Shown here: positions 23,660-31,237 of the stretch, in pieces
Layout: the number at the start of each line of letters is the position of its first letter
Numbering within the stretch: the first letter of the stretch is position 1
Assembly: GCA_963923035.1 (NCBI GenBank)
Contig: CAWUKT010000046.1
Location: 1-54,051 of the forward strand
From: CAWUKT01 sp963923035
GTDB lineage: Bacteria > Bacteroidota > Bacteroidia > J057 > JADKCL01
Direction of reading: 5' to 3'
Length of the DNA stretch: 54,051 nt
The notes under the pieces: generated by a model
What the model was told of the DNA's origin: nothing
The model's database searches: none
The model's input: the letters and a program-made list of their open reading frames with translations, nothing else
Position numbers and translations under genes: made by a program

Positions 23660-24523
23660 TTATTTCGAATAGTCGTAGAAGCCACGGCCCGTCTTGCGAC
23701 CGAGGTGGCCACCGTTGACCATGTTCACGAGGAGCGGGCAGGGAGCATACTTGGGATTGCCGAAGCCGTCGTGGAGGACCCGGAGAATGGCCAGGCAAAC
23801 GTCCAGACCGATGAAATCCGCCAGGGTCAGCGGGCCCATCGGATGCGCCATGCCCAGTTTCATGACCGAATCGATCTCATCACGACCGGCGACGCCTTCG
23901 TACAGCGTGTAAATGGCCTCGTTGATCATCGGCATGAGGATCCGGTTGGCAACAAATCCGGGGTAGTCATTGGCTTCCTCGGGCGTCTTGCCCAGGTCGC
24001 GGGACAGCTCCATGATGTCGTTGAGGACTTCGTCGGTGGTGTCATAGCCGCGGATCACCTCGATCAACTTCATCACCGGCACGGGGTTCATGAAGTGCAT
24101 GCCGATGACCTGGCCGGGTCGGTTGGTCACGGCCGCGATCTGGGTGATGGAAATGGAAGAGGTATTGGTCGCGAGAATGGCATGGGCGGGAGCATTTTCG
24201 TCCATGGCGCGGAAAATCTTGAGCTTGAGCTCGAGGTTTTCGGTGGCGGCTTCGACGACGAGGTCGCGGTCTTTGACGGCGGAAGCGGTGTCGGTCGCGG
24301 TGGACAGGCGGCCCATCGCGGCAGCTTTATCTTCAGCGGTGATCTTTTCCTTCTTGATCATCCGGTCCATGTTCTTGTTGATGGTCGCGAGGGCCTTCTC
24401 GAGCGCCTTTTCACTCACATCAATGAGGACAACATCATATCCGGACTGGGCGAACACGTGGGCGATGCCGTTGCCCATGGTTCCGGCCCCGATCACTGCA
24501 ACTTTGGAGTATTTTTCGATCAT
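23660..24523 (-). CDS. 3-hydroxyacyl-CoA (3-hydroxybutyryl-CoA) dehydrogenase
   Basis: 287 residues, the size of single-domain-pair dehydrogenases such as Hbd/PaaH. The N-terminal Rossmann fold has VIGAGTMGNGIA (9-20). Substrate and catalytic segments are TNTSSISI, MHFMNPVPVMKLIEVI (catalytic His in HF) and NDYPGFVANRILMPMINEA. The C-terminal helical domain ends in GRKTGRGFYDYSK. It oxidises L-3-hydroxyacyl-CoA to 3-ketoacyl-CoA with NAD+ in fatty-acid or butyrate-type pathways. The start was set at 24523 (MIEKYSKVAVIG); a longer frame to 24736 adds 71 residues with no family counterpart. Confidence 0.95.
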   Translation of the reverse strand: MIEKYSKVAVIGAGTMGNGIAHVFAQSGYDVVLIDVSEKALEKALATINKNMDRMIKKEKITAEDKAAAMGRLSTATDTASAVKDRDLVVEAATENLELKLKIFRAMDENAPAHAILATNTSSISITQIAAVTNRPGQVIGMHFMNPVPVMKLIEVIRGYDTTDEVLNDIMELSRDLGKTPEEANDYPGFVANRILMPMINEAIYTLYEGVAGRDEIDSVMKLGMAHPMGPLTLADFIGLDVCLAILRVLHDGFGNPKYAPCPLLVNMVNGGHLGRKTGRGFYDYSK

Positions 24524-24997
24524 GACGGTGGTTTTGCCGCGAAGATAACAAGACGAGTGGAGAAAGACGAACGGAGGAAGAAGGGGAAAAATGGAAACGT
24601 CAGGGAAAATTCTACCGGAAAAGCCATTTCGATCCCCAAAAGCCCCATTTCCCATTGACTTCCTTCCTCTGCCTCCCTTGGTTTTGATGGCAATCCAAGC
24701 GCCATTCGAGAAAGCAATCGAAGGGCAAAGTCCCATTTATTCTTCCCCTCATTCTCCCACCTCCAAAGATTTCTTCCCCCCATTTTTTCTTCCATTTTTC
24801 CCCCCTCAATTATGCAATTCACCCTCCTTCTGCATCCATTTTAAACAGGATACCTCCGACAGTAGGGAAACGGATCAATGCTTGGTCTACAAAATCAGTC
24901 AATTTGTCGGGAAAATATTACCGTTGATGGAAGCTAGTATTTAATTCCTACTCCAAATGCGGTATCTTTAACAGGTCTAAAGCAAACATTGTCATTG
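24524..24997. other. Intergenic region between divergent genes
   Basis: 474 bp between the divergent dehydrogenase and effector-like genes. It is pyrimidine-rich on the plus strand (many TTCC and CCC runs) and I see no gene. TATCTTTA at 24963-24970, close to the Bacteroidota -7 box, may belong to the promoter of the gene at 24998. GCATCCATTTT at 24832-24842 matches the core of the direct repeats found at 27665 and 30108. Confidence 0.5.
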
Positions 24998-27616
24998 ATG
25001 GAAACCCAACAGCAACAAACTACGGTTGAGGCCAAAGGCCATGCCTCAGAAATGGGCGAAATGACGGGCGGGCTCGGCGGAGCCATTCAGGCCCGTTTCC
25101 ACGACAACCGTCCCGAAGCCGTCCAAATGCGGAACATGCAGTTCCGCGCCAACCAAAGTCCCCAGGTCAGCCAACTCAAGACCATTCAGCGCCAGGCCGA
25201 CCAAGCCAATACCCGCGATACCGCCCGCCAATCTCAGGGGTTGCTCCAGTGCAAGCTCGGCGGAGGGGCCGTCATCCAGCGGATTCTACACATTGACGGG
25301 GGAGAAATCGGCCAGTTTTCCGATATCGAGGTGTATGTCCAGGACCTCGAAGCCCTCCGCGGCGGGATTGTTGACGCGGTGGGGCGGGAAGTGTCTCCCC
25401 TTGAACTCGACAATGCGGTCCGCAGCATCAATTTGGACCTGCCCGCCGGTCCCGAAAACATGGACACCAACCAAGCTGCCCTGCTGGACCAATTGCCTGC
25501 AGAAATCATTGCGAGCCACGCCAATGAAGGAACCGCTCAGGGAGGGATGCAATTGCCGCCGGCCCTTTCGGCAGACCTCGCCCAACTCCTCGGAGGCAAC
25601 GAAGCCCAGCGTCTTACGCCCCTCATCCAGCGCATCCATGCCACCGGATTTGTCTCCACTTCCCAAATCGCGGCCATTTTCCACAATTCTGCCCTCGCCA
25701 ATAGCCACTCTGAAGGACTCAATGCCCTCTTGGTTGAATTGGCTGACGATCCATTGGCCACCAAAATGCTCCTCCAACAATCTCCGGGGGACATCCTCAA
25801 GATTGTTTCCCGGCCCGAGGACAAACTGGCATTTACCCAGCAAGTCACCACCTTCCGGAATGGCGCCGCCGCCAACGAGCTGGATCCCATGCTGATGGTG
25901 GACATGGGCAATGACCAACGCTACGGCCCGGTTGTGGCTGGCGTTTCGGGGTTGGTCCGCGATTTTCAGATCGTCGCCGGCGACATGGACTTCAATATCC
26001 AGGCCGACCTCGGGTATATTTCCCAACTCGAAACCAACCTGGCCCAAACGCCTTCTGGCCCGGACCAGGACAAGCTCACCGCGGAAATCGCCCGGATGAA
26101 GAAAATCTACGCCCACAAGGTCAATTACCTGTCCATCATTCGGGACCGGGCCGACCACTTTGCGCAACTGGAAGCGACCTTCCAAGATCTGCAAACGGAA
26201 CTGGAGACGTCCTGTCAAACGGATGTGGCGGGGTTGCAGGAACAGCACGATGCGGTGGTCACCCCGACCTTTCGCCCCCGGGCCACCGATGGATACCGCA
26301 TGCGCAAAACCCGCGATGCCGAAAACGAGCGTTCTGCTTTCAAACGCCAGATGGTCCAGCGCCAGGATCAGTGTGATGCGGGGATCAAAAGCGCCCAATC
26401 CCGGATGAACAAGGACAAACAGGCGTTTCTGGCCCAAGCCGCAGATTTCCTTGAAATCAACAAAAAATACATGCACTTCCTGGAGAGCGGGATCATGATG
26501 CTGCCCGGGGACATGCGCATGGCGGGGATTTTCCCGAACAGCGAATCGGTCCATATCGGTGCCGATCAGGAGGAGGGCCACCACCACGTCCTGGCCGCCC
26601 ACGCCCGGAAATTGATCGCTGAAAATGGCCTCTACCAGGGCAAACTCAACGGATTGCGGGGCATGTTGCCAGGGGCCCGGACGGGTTGCGTGTGCATCAT
26701 GTTCGTCAAGGAAGGCGACATCAACAGCGAACAGGGCGCGACTTTCCGTCCCATTTTTGGGGCTTCGGGAGTTTCTCCGTACGGGGAGAACCAAGGAGGA
26801 GTGGACGAACAGGAAATGGAGGACCAGAGCTATGTGAACATGGGCCTGCCCACACCGGATCGGGAAGACCTCTCCCACGAATCGGCCGCCGGAAATCTGG
26901 GCCAGCATGTCGCCGACATGGAGCGCCTGGGCATCAAGACCCCGTCGATGCAGTCGAAATTGTACTTCATGCAGACGCCCGAATACGAGGCCAACAAGGT
27001 CAAAAAGCAGGTCCAGGCTGGTGACGGCCAGGAGATTCCGGAGGAAATTGTCCAAAGCGCGGAAGAAAATACCACCGGGATGCTGGAAAGCTGGATGCCG
27101 AGCAACTGTGCCGAGCCCGCGATTATGACGGCGATCTATCAGATGTACCACGCGCCGACCGATATTTATCTGTCGGTTCCCTTCGAAGGGGTCATCTCCA
27201 AGAGTGGTGAGCTGTTGCTCAAGTATACCTGTACCCGCTGTGCGGTTTCGGAGCCGGCCTTCATGTCGCCGATGCAAGATGGCCAGGAGGAGCTCACCAA
27301 TATGCAGGTCTACTACGGCCATGACCACGAACACGAGCATGAGCACGACCACGATCACAACCACCATGAACACGGCGCCCACGAACACATCCTCCGCGCC
27401 GGGTTGGTCTACAACAATGACAACCCCCATCACCCCTACGCCGACAAGTCGGCGGCGATCCGGGAGACCATGATCAAGAATGCCGATGCTGGCTTTACCC
27501 ATATCGGCGCCCTCCAGGGCGGCGGTGGCAACGGCCTCGAACAGGCCCAGGCCCTTGACCAGGCGGTTCAGGAAGTCGTGAACCAGCTCGACGGAGCGGA
27601 TGACGCGGCTTCGTGA
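24998..27616 (+). CDS. Large effector-like protein: eCIS-cargo-like N-terminus and deaminase-like C-terminal region
   Basis: 872 residues without a signal peptide. The N-terminal 100 residues are Gln-rich and contain FHDNRPEAVQMRNMQ (35-49), NQSPQVSQLKTIQRQ (52-66) and QCKLGGGAVIQR. They resemble the N-termini of Bacteroidota proteins linked to extracellular contractile injection systems. A long middle region is helical. Near the C-terminus, SNCAEPA (C704, E706) and YTCTRC (C745, C748) are spaced 40 residues apart, as expected for the zinc site of a cytidine-deaminase-fold toxin. A His/Asp/Glu-rich stretch (about 775-798) follows and may bind metal. The start was set at the ATG 24998, not at the TTG 24989. 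No injection-system genes or evident immunity gene are in the window. Reading: a toxin or effector candidate; function is inferred. Confidence 0.6.
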   Translation: METQQQQTTVEAKGHASEMGEMTGGLGGAIQARFHDNRPEAVQMRNMQFRANQSPQVSQLKTIQRQADQANTRDTARQSQGLLQCKLGGGAVIQRILHIDGGEIGQFSDIEVYVQDLEALRGGIVDAVGREVSPLELDNAVRSINLDLPAGPENMDTNQAALLDQLPAEIIASHANEGTAQGGMQLPPALSADLAQLLGGNEAQRLTPLIQRIHATGFVSTSQIAAIFHNSALANSHSEGLNALLVELADDPLATKMLLQQSPGDILKIVSRPEDKLAFTQQVTTFRNGAAANELDPMLMVDMGNDQRYGPVVAGVSGLVRDFQIVAGDMDFNIQADLGYISQLETNLAQTPSGPDQDKLTAEIARMKKIYAHKVNYLSIIRDRADHFAQLEATFQDLQTELETSCQTDVAGLQEQHDAVVTPTFRPRATDGYRMRKTRDAENERSAFKRQMVQRQDQCDAGIKSAQSRMNKDKQAFLAQAADFLEINKKYMHFLESGIMMLPGDMRMAGIFPNSESVHIGADQEEGHHHVLAAHARKLIAENGLYQGKLNGLRGMLPGARTGCVCIMFVKEGDINSEQGATFRPIFGASGVSPYGENQGGVDEQEMEDQSYVNMGLPTPDREDLSHESAAGNLGQHVADMERLGIKTPSMQSKLYFMQTPEYEANKVKKQVQAGDGQEIPEEIVQSAEENTTGMLESWMPSNCAEPAIMTAIYQMYHAPTDIYLSVPFEGVISKSGELLLKYTCTRCAVSEPAFMSPMQDGQEELTNMQVYYGHDHEHEHEHDHDHNHHEHGAHEHILRAGLVYNNDNPHHPYADKSAAIRETMIKNADAGFTHIGALQGGGGNGLEQAQALDQAVQEVVNQLDGADDAAS

Positions 27617-27642
27617 TCGGTGATTCCATCGCCTGATTCCCT

Positions 27643-27683
27643 GGAAAATGGATGCCTTGGTTGACCCAGCGCATCCATTTTCC
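27643..27683. terminator. Hairpin between convergent effector and STAND genes
   Basis: A perfect 13-bp inverted repeat (GGAAAATGGATGC / GCATCCATTTTCC) with a 15-base loop lies between the two stop codons. T-runs are weak on both sides. Its right arm is part of the direct repeat copy at 27665-27699. Confidence 0.6.
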
Positions 27684-27699
27684 GTTTCTCCAATTCGCC
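27665..27699 (+). repeat. 35-bp direct repeat, left copy
   Basis: The sequence from CCCAGCGCATCCATTTTCC to CTCCAATTCGCC matches 30108-30142 at 34 of 35 positions (G here, A there, at the 20th base). The two copies have the same orientation and bracket the STAND gene exactly. Confidence 0.9.
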
Positions 27700-27716
27700 T
27701 TCACCTGGGAACATGA

Positions 27717-30020
27717 TCAGTCCTTTTTCAGCTTGTACCACGGGATATCCATCAAGGTGACCAGATTGGGATTCCTCAACCTGATGGCCTTTTGGGTCAA
27801 TAACGTTTCGCTTAGATGGGGATGGTTCTTAGGGAAAATATGCGTTCTGATTTCGAGGGATGTTTCGATCGCCTCTTTTGCGAAGTCATAATTCCTCTTT
27901 TTCAGGAAGGTCACCGCCAAGTTGTGGTAGACAAGTCCTTTGATATGGTGGTAATGGGTAATTTCCTCCCGCTGTTCATATTTTTCGTAGAGGTGCACAG
28001 CTTTTCCAATCACCTTCTTGGCTTTTTTCACTTTGTCGAGGTGCAAATAGGCCCCGGCCAGATTGGCGTACGTCGTAATAACTCTTTGGAAAACAAGCCC
28101 CTCGCGGATATTTGACCACTTCTTCAATGCTGCCTTGTGATATTCTACCGCCAAATCCAGTTTACCCGTTCTCCGGTAATGGATCGCGAGATTGACATCC
28201 AGTTGGGCTAGGTAAAAACTATCTTCCCCACCCTTGAATAGTCCTTTCATGATATCTCTGGCCCTCATGAGGTGGGGGGAGGCCTCCTTGATATTGTTGT
28301 TGATCATATAGGCTGCCGAAATATTGTTTTCGATGCGGGACTCCATTTCATCGACCTTGGGAAATGAGCGAGGGGAGAGTTTCTTCAGGTGCTCCAATGC
28401 CGAGAAATGAAGCGCCAGGGATTCAGATTCATTGCCGACCTTTTCATGCAGCACCCCCGCGGTTGTCAATAAAACCACCATTCCAGGCGATGTTTTCTCA
28501 AACTTGCCCAATAAGGACTCTGAATATTCCGCCAACAATGCTACATCTTTGAATTTCCACTCAATTTGGATCACCCCCAGCAACGAGAGCCTTTCGATCA
28601 GGAAGCTATGGTTCAGGGCCGACCCGAAAAGCAAATTTGACACTGACTTCTTTACGATGTCATGGATATAAACCTGGGAGTTGCCAAATTCAATCCATCC
28701 CTTCCTTGCCAGTGACATGAGGATATTCCGGAAAACAACTTCCTTTTTCAGGAGGGCCCCAAACCGACGAAACCGCTGAAAACTTTGGTACAGCTTTCTC
28801 CATTTCTGTTGACTGAGATAATAGCGCCAATCTCGCCTTATCATGGTTAAACCCACTGAAATATTGCTGACCCCTTCTTTGAGTTGGGAATAAACCTGCT
28901 GGACCTCGGTCAGCGAGATCAATCTCTGAGGAGCCAGCATGAGAAACTCCAGAACCAACACCTCTTTGATGGAAAGGCGGTTGATCTTATACAGCTGTCG
29001 AACTACCTTATTCAGACTTGTGATCTCGAATTCGCCATCATCTTCGAATTCAAATTCCAGTCCAAAAGACTCGGAGAGTACGCCCTGGGCTTTCAGCTCC
29101 TGGTTGAATTCTGCCAGCCCCTCAAACGCGGAACGATCGAAAACCTTTCCCAAGAGAGCAATCAGCAGGGTATTTCCCCCGGTCCATTTCAGAAGTTGAT
29201 CAAGTTCGGCACCCACAGCCTGCTTGGAAGTGAAGCCATGGAACAATTCTATTTGTGCGGTGGTAGACAGTGGGGTCAAGGGCAATACCTGCTGAATATT
29301 TCCGGGGTTGGACCTCGAAGCCACCACCACTTTCCAGTTGAGCTCGCGGAATTCAAGGACGAATTTTCCGAATACCTCTACCTCAAATTCTCCGTCCACG
29401 AGTAGCAGATTATTTCCCCGACTGTTCTTCAACACTCCTTTCAGATTCCGATAATTCTGCTGCAACGACTGGTGCTGGATGTATTCAAAGCCCAACTCTG
29501 ATTGGGACAATTGGATGACCAAATCCTTGATCAGGTCCCCACTGGAAGAAACCTATGCAATCCGGTCAAACTTCTTCCGCACGGGTTCGTAGATTCCCAG
29601 TCCTACCAGCAACGATGTTTTCCCAATTCCTCCCGGTCCGGAAATCAAAGAGATATTCTGCTTCGAGTTCTGAATGAAAGTTTCTAATTGTTTCAGCTCC
29701 TCCTCCCGACCGATCAGTTCTTGCAGCTTGGAAAAAGAGTCCTCGGTGATCCAGTTTCCCAGTAAACGTTGATGATAGGTAATGTCCTCCATCAGTTCCA
29801 ACAATCCGGCTTTGACCTCCTCCCCCAATGTTCTGATTTCTTTCTGACTCAGTACCCCACTGATTTTATCTTCCCGCAAACCATAGAATTGAGCCTCCAC
29901 CAATTCGAGCCTCTGCTTCAATCTCAAGGGAAGAGGCCACTGATTCAATTCGCGGATCACCAGTGGGACTTTGCCTTGTTTGATGTACCGCTTGACCGCA
30001 TCTCGTTTTTTTGCATCCAT
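27717..30020 (-). pseudogene. EAD11-like / STAND NTPase (NB-ARC-like) / TPR protein with one in-frame TAG codon
   Basis: One frame of 767 codons interrupted only at codon 156 (TAG at 29553-29555). Residues 1-80 (YIKQGKVPLVIRELNQ, ALL-type end AGLLELMEDI) resemble effector-associated domain 11. The NTPase follows: P-loop GPGGIGKTS (128-136), Walker B-like NLLLVDG (about 204-210), WKVVVASRS (about 229-237) and GGNTLLIALLGK. About 250 C-terminal residues form TPR-like helical repeats (for example LAIHYRRTGKLDLAVEYHKAAL, TYANLAGAYLHL). The stop falls in DRIA-stop-VSSSG, where NB-ARC proteins usually have a Trp, so TGG to TAG is likely. Both halves look well preserved, so the change is recent, a sequencing error, or suppressed. 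The gene is A+T-richer than its neighbours and is flanked by 35-bp direct repeats. Such STAND proteins act as ATP-driven sensors in defence systems. Confidence 0.8.
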
Positions 30021-30038
30021 GCTTTTTCCTGAAAAAGC
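30018..30038 (-). promoter_or_regulatory. Hairpin abutting the STAND gene start codon
   Basis: GCTTTTT (30021-30027) and AAAAAGC (30032-30038) are perfect 7-bp arms around a 4-base loop, directly upstream of the start codon (30018-30020 on the minus strand). It could be an operator or an mRNA hairpin affecting initiation. Confidence 0.45.
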
Positions 30039-30107
30039 GCAGAAACGGCCACCGATTGGGCAACATTTTTTTGACTTTTTTTCTTATTCTTTCCCTTTTC
30101 CTCCTTC

Positions 30108-30142
30108 CCCAGCGCATCCATTTTCCATTTCTCCAATTCGCC
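30108..30142 (+). repeat. 35-bp direct repeat, right copy
   Basis: It matches the copy at 27665-27699 with one mismatch and the same orientation. This copy lacks the upstream inverted arm that the left copy has. Confidence 0.9.
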
Positions 30143-30193
30143 CAATGCCCCAATCCGCTCGACGACTGGGTGGACTCGCCTGCCCCTCCCCCC

Positions 30194-30201
30194 TACCTTT
30201 G
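30194..30201 (+). promoter_or_regulatory. -7 box of the dodecin promoter
   Basis: TACCTTTG is a perfect TAnnTTTG match, 34 bases before the dodecin ATG. No clear TTG is seen at the matching -33 position. Confidence 0.45.
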
Positions 30202-30235
30202 TCTCAATCATTAACCAATCCTTAACCCTACTCAC

Positions 30236-30442
30236 ATGGCAGTTGTAAAAGTCATCGAAGTCCTCTCCAATTCCACCAAAGGGTGGGAAGACGCCGCTCA
30301 AAATGCCGTCGACCAGGCCTCCAAGTCCATCCGGAACATCCGTTCGGTAAACATCCAGAACATGAGCGCACTCGTCGGAGAAGACGGAAAAATCAGCGAA
30401 TATCGGATCAATGCGAAACTTTCCTTCCTGTTGGAAGGCTAA
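30236..30442 (+). CDS. Dodecin (flavin-binding storage/buffer protein)
   Basis: 68 residues, the standard dodecin length. The pattern MAVVKVIEVLSNSTKGWEDAA, then QNAVDQASKSIRNIRSV, then strand residues and a final YRINAKLSFLLEG fits the beta-alpha-beta-beta fold that assembles into a hollow dodecamer. Dodecins bind flavins and protect the cell from free riboflavin or lumichrome. Family members place an aromatic residue at the flavin stack; W17 is in that place here. It is a single-gene transcript with a good promoter box and a strong terminator. Confidence 0.93.
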   Translation: MAVVKVIEVLSNSTKGWEDAAQNAVDQASKSIRNIRSVNIQNMSALVGEDGKISEYRINAKLSFLLEG

Positions 30443-30467
30443 TTCTAGTTCGTTTCAGGTGTATATC

Positions 30468-30491
30468 GCCGGCCTTGGGCCGGCTTTTTTT
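30468..30491 (+). terminator. Intrinsic terminator of the dodecin gene
   Basis: A perfect 7-bp stem (GCCGGCC / GGCCGGC) with a TTG loop is followed by seven T. Confidence 0.92.
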
Positions 30492-30502
30492 GTGTATGTA
30501 AA

Positions 30503-30540
30503 AAAGTAACCGCCGCCCCTCCGAATGGAAAGGCGGCGGT
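30503..30540 (-). terminator. Terminator of the minus-strand hypothetical gene
   Basis: Arms ACCGCCGCC and GGCGGCGGT pair. Read on the minus strand the stem is followed by a short T-run, 22 bases after the stop codon. It stands back to back with the dodecin terminator. Confidence 0.8.
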
Positions 30541-30561
30541 CATGTGAGAGATCACAGGAAA

Positions 30562-31035
30562 TCAGTTCTTGGATTTGGCGCCCCCTTGGCTGCTGCGCTC
30601 AATGGGCGGGTCAATGACCAGGTCACCAATGATGATGATGACTTCTCCTCCACCCGGAGCCTGGAAGACGGCTTCAAGGGTGGTTTTGGTCGGGTCGGTG
30701 GTGGTGGTGGACAGGGTCGCGATGGGTTCTGCGGTGCCGGACTCGGTGTCCGACTTGTAGAATTTGTAGTCGGCCCCGCTATTGATCAGCTCGTAGTACA
30801 GCCACGCCACCGTTTCGGAGATGCAGCCTTCGGCGTTCTGGACGCAGGAGGTGACCTTCAGCCGGTGATCAGGACCTTTGGGGATGGAAGAGGTGGTGCC
30901 AATTACATCCTGGTTTTCGCCGAGGTTATAAGTCTCCGCGGTATTGCTCGCAAAAGCAACCGTGGCATTGGAATACCCAGAAATGGATGGGAGATTGACT
31001 TCTGTTATCTCGGTTGTTACTTCGTAAGTTGCCAT
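30562..31035 (-). CDS. Hypothetical protein
   Basis: 157 residues, no signal peptide or membrane segment. It is rich in Thr, Ser and Val with alternating strand-like stretches (MATYEVTTEITEVNL, TVAFASNTAETYNL, HRLKVTSC) and a hydrophobic strand GGEVIIIIGDLVID near the end. This suggests a small all-beta protein. Two Cys lie 8 apart (SCVQNAEGC). I recognise no family. A dedicated hairpin terminator and clean boundaries make a real gene likely. The neighbours, dodecin and a helical-repeat protein, are in opposite orientation and give no functional hint. Confidence 0.6.
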   Translation of the reverse strand: MATYEVTTEITEVNLPSISGYSNATVAFASNTAETYNLGENQDVIGTTSSIPKGPDHRLKVTSCVQNAEGCISETVAWLYYELINSGADYKFYKSDTESGTAEPIATLSTTTTDPTKTTLEAVFQAPGGGEVIIIIGDLVIDPPIERSSQGGAKSKN

Positions 31036-31237
31036 AAGTGATAGAGTTTTGGGGTTGGTTCTGTATGTAAAAGTTCAATATACTAGGGCCATCTTGGGGG
31101 GAAAACCCCAATTGACCAAGGTTGGTTGCAGGACAAAATACAGGTTTCCCAATAAAAAATGGTCCTTCTCTCGAAAATGGCTAACTTTCAGCTCCATTTT
31201 TTTACACATCCAACTGGTAATCGGAGTCGAGGTGTCC

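Noticed and set aside
25286..27502. 738-codon open frame antisense to the effector-like gene
   Set aside because: No domain signature. The sense frame has coherent motifs (eCIS-like start, CAE, CxxC).
29523..29555. Two separate genes, a short EAD/P-loop protein and a TPR protein
   Set aside because: The halves are in one frame, the NB-ARC motifs continue across the TAG, and the second half lacks a sensible start of its own.
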